A stretch of DNA of 64,000 nt, from assembly GCA_963785565.1 (NCBI GenBank), contig CAWAVV010000015.1, forward strand, positions 1 to 64,000, written 5' to 3'. Below the pieces are notes generated by a model. That model saw only the letters and a list, made by a program, of their open reading frames with translations. It did no database searches and was not told where the DNA came from. The translations under genes were made by a program, and so were the position numbers. Of this stretch, positions 44,659-53,972 are shown piece after piece. The stretch is from AP-15 sp963785565. Its GTDB lineage: Bacteria; Pseudomonadota; Alphaproteobacteria; ATCC43930; CGMCC-115725. Position 1 is the stretch's first letter, and each line of letters opens with the position of its first letter.

Positions 44659-45663
44659 TCAGGCTGGCGTCGGTGCCTCCGGCTGGAGCAATCCGGCGTC
44701 GCGAAGGTCCGCCCACAATTGGGACGGGATCGGATGGCGCAGCAACTCCAGATTAGCGTGAAATTCGTCGACATTGCGCGGACCTGGAATGATCGCGGCC
44801 ACCGCGGGATGAGCGAGCGGGAATTGCAACGCCGCCGCCGCAAGTGGCACCCGATGGCTGTCGCAGACTGCCTTGATGGCCTCGACCCGCGCGACGATTT
44901 CGGGCGGCGCGGCCCGGTAGTTCCAGGTGTCGCGCCCGGCGAGGATGCCGGAGTTCAACGGGCCGCCGACCACGATCGAGGTGCCGGCCTCAAGGCATTT
45001 CGGCAGCAGGTCCTCAAGCGGCCCCTGTTCGAGCAAGGTATAGCGGCCGGCGAGGAGGAACGCGTCCCAGGCGCCCCATTCCATGGCCTCGATCAACACC
45101 TCGCGTTCGTTGACCCCGATACCGATGGCCCGCACCGCGCCGCCGCTTCGCAAACTCTCGAGCGCGCGATAGCCGCTGTCGCGCAATGTGTGCATCAGCC
45201 GTGGATGAGCCTCGTTGCCGTGCGTTATTGCGCCGATGTCATGCACATAGAGAATGTCGATCCGCGCCAGCCCGAGCCGCTGCAGACTGTCCTCGAACGA
45301 GCGCATGATCCCATCGTACGAATAGTCGTAAATCGGCTCGAACGGCATCGGGGGTCTATGTTTCCCGACCTCGGCAGGCATCGGGTGCGGACGGAGCAGA
45401 CGTCCGACCTTCGTCGACAGCACCCATTCGTCGCGCGGTTCCTCGCGCATCGCATCGCCGACGCAATGCTCGGCCCGGCCAAAACCGTAATAGGGTGCGG
45501 TGTCGATATAGCGCACCCCGGCCGCCCAGGCGGCGTGCACGACGGCTTCGGCTTCGCGGCGGCAGACCTCGACGCGACTACCCCCGAGGGTCGCGCAACC
45601 GAGACCCAGCGCCGTGACTTCGAGCGAGGTCCGTCCGATCCTGCGCTTCTCGAAAACCGGCAT
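44659..45663 (-). CDS. Aldo/keto reductase (D-threo-aldose 1-dehydrogenase/AKR15-like)
   Basis: This 334-residue TIM-barrel oxidoreductase has LGLGCATLGG, the catalytic Asp-Tyr in YIDTAPYYGFGRAE, the Lys in VLSTKVGRLLRP and the His in ILYVHDIGAITHG. AIIPGPRNVDEF is the NADP-binding end. This pattern matches D-threo-aldose/L-fucose dehydrogenases and pyridoxal 4-dehydrogenase-like AKRs. ATG 45663 with GGGAGA upstream is preferred over earlier in-frame starts. A sugar or lactone catabolic role is likely. Confidence 0.88.
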   Translation of the reverse strand: MPVFEKRRIGRTSLEVTALGLGCATLGGSRVEVCRREAEAVVHAAWAAGVRYIDTAPYYGFGRAEHCVGDAMREEPRDEWVLSTKVGRLLRPHPMPAEVGKHRPPMPFEPIYDYSYDGIMRSFEDSLQRLGLARIDILYVHDIGAITHGNEAHPRLMHTLRDSGYRALESLRSGGAVRAIGIGVNEREVLIEAMEWGAWDAFLLAGRYTLLEQGPLEDLLPKCLEAGTSIVVGGPLNSGILAGRDTWNYRAAPPEIVARVEAIKAVCDSHRVPLAAAALQFPLAHPAVAAIIPGPRNVDEFHANLELLRHPIPSQLWADLRDAGLLQPEAPTPA

Positions 45664-45855
45664 CGTGCTATCTCCCATTCTCCGCATATATCCCGTGGCG
45701 CCGATCATAACCTACGATATGAGGAGCTGCGATTAACCCCCCTCCGTCCGATCTCGACCTTATTATTGTCCGCCTGGAGCGAGGCTCTCCCCGGCGCATC
45801 AATGATTGCGCCCGGCTTTGAATTCCCGGTATCTGATATTCAAATCCGTCAGACG

Positions 45856-46320
45856 ATGACGGACATTTATGTCGATGCCGATGCATGTCCGGTGCGCGAG
45901 GAGGTTTACCGCGTGGCGGCACGCCTTCGGCTCGAAGTTTACGTCGTCTCCAACGGCTCGCGTCCGATCCGGCCGCCGGCCGCGCCAAATGTCAGCATGG
46001 TTTTGGTCGGGGACACCGCGGATGCGGCCGACGACTGGATAGCGGAGCGCATCAACGCCGCGGACGTCTGCGTCACCTCCGATATTCCGTTGGCGTCACG
46101 TTGCCTCAAGAAAGGGGCGCGGGTCGTCTCCCCTACCGGCACGCACTGGACGCTAACGAATATCGGCAATGCGCTCGCCGGTCGTGAAATATCTCGGCAC
46201 CTACGCGAACTAGGAACGAACACCCGCGGGCCAGCCCCGTTTACCAAGCGGGACAGATCCCGGTTTCTCGGCGCGCTCGATACGGCCTTGCAAGCCGCGT
46301 TGCGAGAGGCGGTCCGCTGA
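45856..46320 (+). CDS. YaiI/YqxD family protein (DUF188)
   Basis: This 154-residue protein has the family signature MTDIYVDADACPVREEVYRV, then WIAERINAADVCVTSDIPLA and KKGARVVSPTGTHWT and NIGNALAGREISRHLRE. DUF188 proteins are small, widespread and thought to be PIN-like nucleases because of the conserved acidic residues. Their biological role is not established. The frame is open far upstream, but that part is antisense to the aldo/keto reductase gene; ATG 45856 gives the usual length. Confidence 0.92.
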   Translation: MTDIYVDADACPVREEVYRVAARLRLEVYVVSNGSRPIRPPAAPNVSMVLVGDTADAADDWIAERINAADVCVTSDIPLASRCLKKGARVVSPTGTHWTLTNIGNALAGREISRHLRELGTNTRGPAPFTKRDRSRFLGALDTALQAALREAVR

Positions 46321-46357
46321 CCGGCGCCGTCACGCTCGGCCCGACCTAGTCAGGGTC

Positions 46358-47470
46358 TCAAACCGCCTGCGCAATCTGTTTCATCCCGGTCTCCGAGGCG
46401 CGCACGATCATATCGAGCAGGCGATGGCGGGCGACAGCCGCATCGAACCCGGGTCTGGCGGGTGTGCCGTTGCGGATGCTTTCGGCCAGCCCGAGGTAAA
46501 GCTGCGCGACATTGTACGGAGAACCCGGGGGCACCCGGTCCGACGCCCAGCGGTATTTGCCGGGAACCGGCAGATCGGCGAGTGCGGCGCCCTCGCCCTG
46601 CGCTCCTTTCACAGTCAGCTCCTGGCGCTGCATCGAGGTGCGCGATGTGGCGGCGAGTACGAGGTCGCCTGCTTCCCCGTGAATCTCGAACAGGAAGTCG
46701 GTCCCGCGCGCCATGCCGCCGCGGATCTGGAACGACACGACTGCTCCATCCCCGATGATGCCATTGACGACGAGCTGGTCGGGCGCGGTCTTCGCGACGA
46801 TCTCACCGGTTGCTTCGAGCGGGATGTGGTCGCGCTGACTGACGACGAAAGCGGTAAGCTGGCGAAATTCGCCGAGGCAATGGCACAGCGCATCAACCGT
46901 GTGGCCGCCGGTAATCGTCAGTAGGTTCGCGCCATTGGCCTGGTCGGCTTGGTAGGTCCGGTCGATCGTGGCTCCCCAGTTCGGCGCGCACGCGATCATC
47001 GTCGCCGTCAGAACCCGCCCAACATAGCCCTGAGCGACCAAAGCCTTGACGTAATTGATCGCCGGGGACACTTGGCCCTGGAGTCCGACCGCATGCCGGA
47101 TCCCACGGCGGTCGGCGGCATCAAGCATCCGTACAGCCTCGGCGGTATCGCGGCCGAGCGGCCACTCGCAATAGACGTGCTTTCCGGCCTCGATCGCGGC
47201 CATGACCGGCCGGTAATGATCGGGCACCTTCACGCTGACCGTGACCAGATCGACTTCGGGATTTTGCGCCAGCGTTTCGGGATCGGAAAACGCCATCGGA
47301 ATCCGGAAATGCCTGGCCGCGGCCGCGGCCGACTCTTGCCGGGTCGTGCAGACCGCGATGATCTCAAATTCCGGAAGGGCTTGCAGAGCGGGGATATGCG
47401 CGATCGAGGCAAATCCACGGTTCGGATTGACCCCGACGATGCCCACGCGGATCTTGCCGTTCGTCGCCAT
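46358..47470 (-). CDS. Gfo/Idh/MocA-family oxidoreductase
   Basis: This 370-residue NAD(P)-dependent sugar or inositol dehydrogenase family protein has the Rossmann motif VGIVGVNPNRGFASIAH. The conserved catalytic EWPLGRD (in place of the usual EKPLA) and GGHTVDALCHCLGEF follow. ATG 47470 has GGAGG upstream. The EWPL variant of the 'EKP' motif replaces the conserved Lys by Trp, which may affect catalysis, although 'EWPL' is seen in GAL80-like members. It is divergent from the aldo/keto reductase at 47666. Confidence 0.88.
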   Translation of the reverse strand: MATNGKIRVGIVGVNPNRGFASIAHIPALQALPEFEIIAVCTTRQESAAAAARHFRIPMAFSDPETLAQNPEVDLVTVSVKVPDHYRPVMAAIEAGKHVYCEWPLGRDTAEAVRMLDAADRRGIRHAVGLQGQVSPAINYVKALVAQGYVGRVLTATMIACAPNWGATIDRTYQADQANGANLLTITGGHTVDALCHCLGEFRQLTAFVVSQRDHIPLEATGEIVAKTAPDQLVVNGIIGDGAVVSFQIRGGMARGTDFLFEIHGEAGDLVLAATSRTSMQRQELTVKGAQGEGAALADLPVPGKYRWASDRVPPGSPYNVAQLYLGLAESIRNGTPARPGFDAAVARHRLLDMIVRASETGMKQIAQAV

Positions 47471-47665
47471 GAGGTTTCCTCCCTGAATCCCCGAGTGCCC
47501 GCCCAGCATCCAGATTGGACGATCCGGCGTAACGGGCTCGCGGGTCAAGTGCGCCGAACCGACATTTGGCGTCGGTCCGGCGAATTGCGCCACGCCTTAC
47601 GCCTGCTCTTGGACTAGGCTGTTGGCGGCGTCCATTCGTTCCGTCAGGCCAGCCGGAGGCGAGAG

Positions 47666-48682
47666 ATGACCCTGCCTGCAGCAAGCCGCTTTCAGTTTAC
47701 CGCCGATACGGATATCTGCCGGATCTTGAACGGAATGTGGCAGGTTTCCGGCGCCCATGGCGCCATCGACCCGGCGCGGGCCGTCGAAGAGATGTTCACC
47801 TATCACGATGCCGGATTCACCAGCTGGGACCTCGCCGATCATTACGGCCCGGCCGAGGATTTGATCGGCGAGTTCCGGCGCCGGTTCGCCACGAGCCGTG
47901 GAGCCGAGCGGCTGGTGGAGATCCAGGCGTTCACCAAATGGGTGCCTTATCCCGGCCGGATGACAAGGCGCGCCGTCGAGGACGCGGTCGGCGTCTCGCG
48001 GCGCCGAATGGGTGTCGACTGTCTCGACCTGCTCCAGTTCCATTGGTGGGACTACAGCGACGCGGGCTACCTCGACGCGCTCAAGCATCTCGCCGATTTG
48101 CGTGACGAAGGCCAAATTCGCCACCTCGCCTTGACCAATTTCGACACCGAGCGGCTGCGCGTCATCGCGGATCACGGCATCGGCTTCGTCTCGAACCAGG
48201 TGCAATACTCGCTGGTCGATCGCCGGCCCGAAGCGCGCATGGCGCCGTTCTGTCACGATCACGGGATTACATTTCTGGCCTATGGCGCCTTGCTCGGCGG
48301 GTTGCTGTCGGAGAAATATCTGGGCCGCGCCGAACCGCAGCGGTCCGAGCTCAGCACCGCCTCCCTGCAGAAATACAAGAACATGATCGACGCCTGGGGC
48401 GGCTGGACCTTGTTTCAGGAACTCCTCGCGGTGCTGAAGGACATCGCCGACAAGCACCGGGTGGGCGTCGCCAATGTCGGCGTCCGCTATGTCCTCGATC
48501 GTCCATCAGTCGCCGGCGTGATCGTCGGCGCCCGGCTCGGCGTCGCGCAGCATCTGGCTGACAATACGCGTGTCTTCGGCTTTGCGCTCGACGACAGCGA
48601 TCTGGCGCTAATCGAGGCGGTTCTCGCCAAATCGCGCGACTTGATGACGGTGATCGGCGATTGCGGCGACGAATACCGCTAG
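47666..48682 (+). CDS. Aldo/keto reductase
   Basis: This 338-residue AKR starts at ATG 47666 behind GGAGGCGAGAG. The catalytic residues are in FTSWDLADHYGPAEDLIG (Asp, Tyr), IQAFTKWVPYP (Lys) and LLQFHWWDYSD (His). The C-terminal VAGVIVGARLGVAQHLADN is the cofactor-binding end. It is related to but clearly different from the AKR at 44659. The substrate is unknown. The next gene (48727) follows within 45 bases on the same strand. Confidence 0.87.
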   Translation: MTLPAASRFQFTADTDICRILNGMWQVSGAHGAIDPARAVEEMFTYHDAGFTSWDLADHYGPAEDLIGEFRRRFATSRGAERLVEIQAFTKWVPYPGRMTRRAVEDAVGVSRRRMGVDCLDLLQFHWWDYSDAGYLDALKHLADLRDEGQIRHLALTNFDTERLRVIADHGIGFVSNQVQYSLVDRRPEARMAPFCHDHGITFLAYGALLGGLLSEKYLGRAEPQRSELSTASLQKYKNMIDAWGGWTLFQELLAVLKDIADKHRVGVANVGVRYVLDRPSVAGVIVGARLGVAQHLADNTRVFGFALDDSDLALIEAVLAKSRDLMTVIGDCGDEYR

Positions 48683-48726
48683 CTCATGGAAGCCGGTGAC
48701 CTCGATCGAATAGGGGCAGGGATGAG

Positions 48727-49362
48727 GTGAACGTCACCCCGTTCGAGCAACCCGGCATTCGCGGCTTTCTGCATCGGCCGGGGCGCGCGGGCGGGCGCGG
48801 ATTGGTGCTGACCCACGGCGCCGGCGGCAATTGCCGCTCGCCGTTATTGATTGCGGCCGCCGAAGCCTTTTGCTCCGAGGGTGTATCGGTGTTGCGCTGC
48901 GACCTGCCGTTTCGCCAGCGACGGGCGACGGGGCCGCCGTCTCCGTCGACGGCCGCCGCGGATCGCGAGGGCCTGCGCCGCGCCGTCGAGGCGATGCGCG
49001 GCCTCGTGCCGGGGCAGATATTTCTCGGCGGGCAGTCCTATGGCGGACGCCAAGCGACGATGCTGGCCGCGGACCAACCCGAGATAGCGTTGGCGCTGCT
49101 GTTGTTTTCCTATCCGCTGCATCCGCCCGGCAAGCCGGACCGACCACGGACCGAGCACTTTCCCAGGCTGTGCGTGCCGGCGGTATTCGTGCATGGCGCC
49201 AGCGACCCGTTCGGCTCGATCGAGGCGTTGCGCTCGGCGGTTTCGCTGATCCCGATGCCTACCGAGATCATCTCAATCGCTGGTGCCGGTCATGATCTGA
49301 AGCGCGGGCGTTTCGAATTCGGGCCGGTGGTCGCCGCGCTGATGGTGCAGGCAGCGCCTTGA
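48727..49362 (+). CDS. Alpha/beta hydrolase (Tex30/KANL3-like, dienelactone hydrolase superfamily)
   Basis: This 211-residue protein starts at GTG 48727. It has GLVLTHGAGGNCRSPLL (oxyanion loop), LRCDLPFRQRR, the nucleophile elbow LGGQSYGGRQATML with Ser, VFVHGASDPFGS (Asp) and IAGAGHDLKRG (His), so the triad is complete. The LTHGAGG...LPFRQRR pattern is that of Tex30/KANL3-type hydrolases, whose substrates are unknown. It is convergent with ku. Confidence 0.87.
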   Translation: MNVTPFEQPGIRGFLHRPGRAGGRGLVLTHGAGGNCRSPLLIAAAEAFCSEGVSVLRCDLPFRQRRATGPPSPSTAAADREGLRRAVEAMRGLVPGQIFLGGQSYGGRQATMLAADQPEIALALLLFSYPLHPPGKPDRPRTEHFPRLCVPAVFVHGASDPFGSIEALRSAVSLIPMPTEIISIAGAGHDLKRGRFEFGPVVAALMVQAAP

Positions 49363-49373
49363 AGACCGGGCCC

Positions 49374-50366
49374 TCAGGCCTTCCGTCGCCGCTCGGTCTC
49401 GGCCGGCGCGGCCGGGGCTTCCGCCCTGGCTTTACGGCGTTTCGCGGCAACCGGCGCCGCCGGCTGAGCCTCGGGCTCGGCCTTCGCGCCCCGCCCGCCT
49501 GATACCGGCAGCAACAGCGGCGGCTGCCGCCGGTCGGCGGTCGGCCGCGGCCGTTTGGCCGATGATGCTACGGCGGCCCTTTGCGGGGCGGAGGCCTCCT
49601 CGCGGGCGAGGCTGCGCTTCAGCGCGTCCATCAAATTGACCACCTTGGGTGGCTCTTCGATCGACCGCGACGATGCCGCCACCTCCCCCTTGAGCTTGCT
49701 GTCGACCAATGCGCGCAACGCATCCTGATAGCGGTCGTGAAATGCAGCCGGCTCGAACGTGCCGGATTTGCGCTCGATGATGGTTTCGGCGAGGGCCACC
49801 AGATCAGGGTCGATCTGCCCTTCCTGTTTGCCGGCAAATTCCGCCGGGCGAACCTCGTCGCTGCTGCGCAGCTGCGACATCAAAAGTCCTTCGCCGCGCG
49901 GCTCGACCAGGACCGGACGCTCGCGGCCCGACATCGTGATGCGGCCGAGCCCGACCTTGTTGGTGTGCGCCATTGCCTCGCCGATCACCCGGAAGGTTTC
50001 GGCCGCGAGCTCGCCCTCAGGATAGACGTAATAGGGGGCATCGAGATACAGCGGATCGACCTCGTCGCGGCTGACGAAGCGGTCGAGATCGATGATCTTC
50101 GACAACTCGACCTGTAGTTCCTTCAACTCGTCGTCATCGATCGTGACGTAGCGGTCGCGATCGTATTCGTAACCTTTGACGATCTGGTCGCGGTCGACTT
50201 CTTCGCCGGTCTTGGAGTCGACAAGACGCTGCGAAAGCCGGTTTCCGGTCTTTGAATTGAGCTGATTGAGCCTGATCCGCTTGGCTTCGGTCGTCGCCGG
50301 GGTCAGATAGACCGGACAGGTGACGAGAGAAAGACGCAAAAACCCGCTCCAACTCGCGCGCGGCAT
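49374..50366 (-). CDS. ku: Non-homologous end-joining protein Ku
   Basis: This 330-residue bacterial Ku forms a homodimeric ring that binds DNA ends and recruits LigD. The N-terminal SGFLRLSLVTCPVYLTPATT, then GYEYDRDRYVTIDDDELKEL and ERPVLVEPRGEGLLMSQLR are diagnostic. The core ends near residue 255 and is followed by a low-complexity Ala/Pro/Lys/Arg tail, as in many soil bacteria, that may contact DNA. It is divergent from ligD with 105 bases between, so the two probably share regulatory sequence. Confidence 0.96.
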   Translation of the reverse strand: MPRASWSGFLRLSLVTCPVYLTPATTEAKRIRLNQLNSKTGNRLSQRLVDSKTGEEVDRDQIVKGYEYDRDRYVTIDDDELKELQVELSKIIDLDRFVSRDEVDPLYLDAPYYVYPEGELAAETFRVIGEAMAHTNKVGLGRITMSGRERPVLVEPRGEGLLMSQLRSSDEVRPAEFAGKQEGQIDPDLVALAETIIERKSGTFEPAAFHDRYQDALRALVDSKLKGEVAASSRSIEEPPKVVNLMDALKRSLAREEASAPQRAAVASSAKRPRPTADRRQPPLLLPVSGGRGAKAEPEAQPAAPVAAKRRKARAEAPAAPAETERRRKA

Positions 50367-50471
50367 GCCGAACTCCTATATTGCCGCCCTAGAATGCACA
50401 TTATGTGGCGCTCCGCAACGTCGCGGCCAGCGTCAACCAAACGTCAACGCTTCCACCGATCGATCGCGGCC

Positions 50472-53039
50472 ATGGCGCTCACCGAGTACAGACGGAAACG
50501 TGATTTCGCGAAGACGCCCGAGCCGGCAGGCGTCGTGGCGCACAAGAGCGCGGCGCGGCCATTGTCGTTTGTGATCCAGAAGCATGCCGCGCGCCGGCTG
50601 CATTACGATTTCCGGCTCGAGCTCGATGGTGTGCTGAAGAGCTGGGCGGTGCCGAAGGGTCCGAGCCTCGATCCTGCCGAAAAGCGCCTGGCGGTCCATG
50701 TCGAAGACCACCCACTCGAATATGGCGGGTTCGAAGGGGTCATTCCCGAAAGGCAATACGGTGCCGGGACCGCGCTGATCTGGGATCGCGGGACCTGGAC
50801 GCCGCTCGATCCCGACCCGGAAGCGGCCTATGCGAAGGGCAATCTCAAATTCGCGCTCGACGGCGAGAAATTGCACGGTAAGTGGGCGTTGGTGCGGATG
50901 GGCGGAAAACATGCCGGCCGGCACAACGAGAACTGGCTCTTGATCAAGGAGCGCGACGCAGCGGCGATGCCGCAGAGCGGCGATGCGATCGTTGCCAACA
51001 ACCCGCGCAGTGTCGCCACCGGCCGTGCGCTTGAAGAGATCGCGGCCGATCGCGACCGGGTCTGGGGACCGAACGGCGAAGAACCGGGGCCCACGGCGGC
51101 CGGCCCGAAGCCGCAAGCCCGCCTCGCGCGCGTTCCCGGCGCCAAAAAGGGGCGGATGGCAGGCGATCCCAAGCCGCAACTGGCAACCGCGGTCGATCAG
51201 GCGCCGGACGGGCTCCAGTGGTTTCACGAGATCAAATATGACGGCTACCGGCTGCTCGCCCGAGTTCGCAACCAGCAGGCGCAGCTGTTGACCCGTAACA
51301 CGCTCGATTGGACGGAGAAGTTTCCGGCGCTCGCCGAGGGGCTCGCCAAGCTGCCGGTTGCCGCCGCGCTGATCGACGGCGAGATCGTCCATCTCGAACC
51401 GGGCGGCACGACCGATTTCGGCCATCTGCAGGACGCGATCTCCAATGAAGATACCGACCGGCTGGTCTTCTACGCGTTCGACCTGCTCCACCTCGACGGC
51501 TACGACCTGACCGGGGCTGCGCTCGAAGACCGCAAAGCGCTGTTGGCCGAACTGGTTCCGCCCCACTCCACCGGCATGCTGCGCTACAGCGATCATCAGG
51601 TCGGCCGCGGTCCCGAGTTTTTCCGCCATGCCTGCGGCTACGGTCTGGAAGGCATCGTCTCCAAGCGCCGCGACCGGCCCTACCGGCCGGGACGCAGCAA
51701 CGATTGGGTCAAGGTCAAATGCGCCAACCGCGACGAGTTCATCGTAATCGGCTTCACCGATCCCGCCGGCGGGCGGCAGGGCCTGGGCGCCCTGTTGCTC
51801 GGCTATTATGACCAGCGGGGGGGCCTGCGATATGCCGGCCGGGTCGGCACCGGCTTCGGCGACGCCCAACTGGCGGCGCTCAGGGCGCGGCTCGAACCGC
51901 TCGAGCGCACCAACGCCCAGGTCGCGGCATTGCCCAAGGGCGCCTCGCTCAAGGGGGTGCATTGGACCGAACCCGCGCTGGTCGCCGAGGTGCGCTATGG
52001 CAACTGGACGGCCGACAAGGTATTGCGGCACGCGACGTTCCTCGGGCTGCGCGAGGACAAAAGCGCGGCCGAGATTGTGCGCGACACCGATATGCCGGCG
52101 CCGACCGTCCCCGCAGCGGCGGCAAAGCCGATGACAGCGCGGCGCGCCGCCCGCGACGGCAGCACCGAATTCGAAGGGGTGAGGCTAAGCAATCCCGATC
52201 GCGTCCTCTATCCGGAAGAGGCCATCACCAAGCTCGATCTGGCGCGCTATTACGCTGAAATCGCTGACTGGGCATTGCCGCAGCTGGCGCACCGGCCGTT
52301 GAGCGTGGTGCGCTGCCCGACCGGCCTCGGCGGCGAGACTTTCTTCCAGAAGCACGCCGGCGCCGGCACGCCCAAGGCGATTGTGCCGGTAAAGATCGAT
52401 GGCGAGACTCACCTCGCGATCAAAGATTTGGCCGGGCTGATCTCGCTGGTCCAGATCGGCGTGCTCGAAATCCACCCCTGGGGCTCGACCGTCGACAATG
52501 TCGAGCAGCCCGACCGGATCACTTTTGATCTCGACCCGGATACCGGCCTGCCCTGGTCGCAGGTTACCGCCGCCGCGCTCGAAATCCGTGACGCGCTCGA
52601 GGGCTTCGGGCTGCGGAGTTTCGCCAAGACCACCGGCGGCAAGGGATTGCACGTTGTCGTGCCGCTGATCCCGGAACTCGGGTGGAATGTGGTCAAGAGC
52701 CTTACCAAGGCCGTGGCCGATTACATCGCGGCGCAACACCCGCTACGCTATACGACCAACCAGTCGAAGCGGGCGCGGCGAGGCCGGATCTACATCGATT
52801 ATCTTCGCAATGCGCGAGGCGCCACCGCGATCGGCGCCTATTCCACCCGCGCGCGGCCGGGCGCGCCAATCGCAACCCCGCTGTTCTGGCGCGAGGTCGA
52901 GGAGGGGGTCCGGCCCGAAGGCTTTACCGTCGCGACCGTTCCCCTTCGCCTCACCGCACTGAAGTCGGACCCCTGGGCCGAGATCGGCACGGTTCGGCAA
53001 ACGATCACTCGGGCGGTGCGGCGGAAGCTCGGCTTGTGA
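50472..53039 (+). CDS. ligD: Multifunctional DNA ligase LigD (phosphoesterase-ligase-polymerase)
   Basis: This 855-residue protein has three domains in the order 3'-phosphoesterase (FVIQKHAARRLHYDFRLELD, about 35-190), ATP-dependent ligase (catalytic Lys in FHEIKYDGYRLLAR, about 240-540) and primase-polymerase (DRVLYPEEAITKLDLARYY, FDLDPDTGLPW with catalytic Asp residues, TTGGKGLHVVVPL, about 570-840). It ends broken DNA processing by trimming, filling and sealing, working with Ku. ATG 50472 gives the typical N-terminus. The phosphoesterase-first order is the common proteobacterial form. No frame problem. Confidence 0.96.
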   Translation: MALTEYRRKRDFAKTPEPAGVVAHKSAARPLSFVIQKHAARRLHYDFRLELDGVLKSWAVPKGPSLDPAEKRLAVHVEDHPLEYGGFEGVIPERQYGAGTALIWDRGTWTPLDPDPEAAYAKGNLKFALDGEKLHGKWALVRMGGKHAGRHNENWLLIKERDAAAMPQSGDAIVANNPRSVATGRALEEIAADRDRVWGPNGEEPGPTAAGPKPQARLARVPGAKKGRMAGDPKPQLATAVDQAPDGLQWFHEIKYDGYRLLARVRNQQAQLLTRNTLDWTEKFPALAEGLAKLPVAAALIDGEIVHLEPGGTTDFGHLQDAISNEDTDRLVFYAFDLLHLDGYDLTGAALEDRKALLAELVPPHSTGMLRYSDHQVGRGPEFFRHACGYGLEGIVSKRRDRPYRPGRSNDWVKVKCANRDEFIVIGFTDPAGGRQGLGALLLGYYDQRGGLRYAGRVGTGFGDAQLAALRARLEPLERTNAQVAALPKGASLKGVHWTEPALVAEVRYGNWTADKVLRHATFLGLREDKSAAEIVRDTDMPAPTVPAAAAKPMTARRAARDGSTEFEGVRLSNPDRVLYPEEAITKLDLARYYAEIADWALPQLAHRPLSVVRCPTGLGGETFFQKHAGAGTPKAIVPVKIDGETHLAIKDLAGLISLVQIGVLEIHPWGSTVDNVEQPDRITFDLDPDTGLPWSQVTAAALEIRDALEGFGLRSFAKTTGGKGLHVVVPLIPELGWNVVKSLTKAVADYIAAQHPLRYTTNQSKRARRGRIYIDYLRNARGATAIGAYSTRARPGAPIATPLFWREVEEGVRPEGFTVATVPLRLTALKSDPWAEIGTVRQTITRAVRRKLGL

Positions 53040-53064
53040 GCCCGGCTTTGCCCACAGGTTGCTG

Positions 53065-53808
53065 CTACGCGCCGACCCAGCTCAGGTAATCCCTGGTCAG
53101 CGCCGCGACCGCCGCGTCGTAAAGGCGCTTTCCCGCTTCCGGGGTCGCCAGCGCCGAGTTGGAGCCGATGCGGCCGTCCGGAAAGTTGCGGCGATAGTCC
53201 GCCGCGTCGGAGAAGTCGCCGCGCGGCGCGATCACCGGGTCGAGCGGCGCCGATTTGATCGCCTCGGGATAGGCAAACTGGGTGACCGCCACCTCACTCG
53301 GCGTCGCGTGGCTGCCTTCGGCATCGCCGTAAAGTTCCTTGGCGATCCGCCCGACGCCTTCGCCCTGCCACCAGTTTCTGAGCCGGCACTTGACCGGCGC
53401 GACGCTCCCCGCCGGCGACAAGCTGCGGGTCGCGTAGATCTCGGAAAACGCGGCGGCAACGGTGGCGATGTTCCCGCCATGCCCGTTGATGAAGTAAAAG
53501 CTCTCAAAGCCGTGTCCGGCCAAGGATTCGACCATGTCGCGCAGCACCGCGATCAAGGTGCTCGGCCGCAAGGTGATCGAACCGGGGAAGCCGAGATGGT
53601 GCTGCGCCATGCCGACCCCGATTGTCGGCCCGACCAGCGCCGGCGCGGCCTCGCCGACGCCGCGGGCAATAATCTCGGCGCAGATCGCATCGGTGCCGAT
53701 CACCCCGACCGGGCCATGCTGCTCGGTCGAGCCGATCGGCAGGATGATCGCGTGGCTCGTCCGGAGATAGGCCTCGACTTCCGGCCAGGTCTGCAAGTGC
53801 AACTGCAT
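53065..53808 (-). CDS. Creatininase-family amidohydrolase
   Basis: This 247-residue protein has the metal-binding segments IILPIGSTEQHGP (Glu, His), GTDAICAEIIA (Asp), MAQHHLGFPGSITLRP and FYFINGHGGNIATV (His). These are the residues that bind zinc/manganese in creatininase and in the related mycofactocin and pterin formamide hydrolases. Family members open cyclic amides. The true substrate cannot be told. It lies downstream of trmJ on the same strand, separated by a REP-like element. Confidence 0.88.
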   Translation of the reverse strand: MQLHLQTWPEVEAYLRTSHAIILPIGSTEQHGPVGVIGTDAICAEIIARGVGEAAPALVGPTIGVGMAQHHLGFPGSITLRPSTLIAVLRDMVESLAGHGFESFYFINGHGGNIATVAAAFSEIYATRSLSPAGSVAPVKCRLRNWWQGEGVGRIAKELYGDAEGSHATPSEVAVTQFAYPEAIKSAPLDPVIAPRGDFSDAADYRRNFPDGRIGSNSALATPEAGKRLYDAAVAALTRDYLSWVGA

Positions 53809-53840
53809 TCGTCCGCCTCCTCAGAACAGGTTTTCTCATC

Positions 53841-53939
53841 CGTCTTGGCCGGGCTCGACCCGGCCATCCACGTCTTTCTTCGGCTCGGGGAAGACGATCT
53901 CGAAGACGTGGATGCCCGGAACAAGTCCGGGCAAGACGA
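53841..53939. repeat. Inverted pair of REP-like palindromes (BIME-like)
   Basis: CGTCTTGGCCGGGCTCGACC and the following CGGCCATCCACGTCTTTC (53841-53878) are complemented by GAAGACGTGGATGCCCGGAA and CAAGTCCGGGCAAGACG (53903-53939). Each half is itself a GC-rich palindrome (GCCGGG..CCCGGC; GCCCGG..CCGGGC). Elements of the form 'cgtcttggccgggcttgtcccggccatccacg' are widespread in alphaproteobacterial intergenic DNA. It sits between trmJ and the creatininase gene. Confidence 0.75.
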
Positions 53940-53972
53940 TCGAGAAGATCCCGACGAAATGCCCAATACCGC

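Noticed and set aside
44719..45855. N-terminal extension of the DUF188 frame by 379 codons
   Set aside because: It is antisense to the aldo/keto reductase gene and unlike any protein. The family begins at MTDIYVDADAC (45856).
50433..52031. A 532-codon minus-strand open frame opposite ligD
   Set aside because: ligD motifs are complete on the plus strand. The antisense frame has no recognisable feature.
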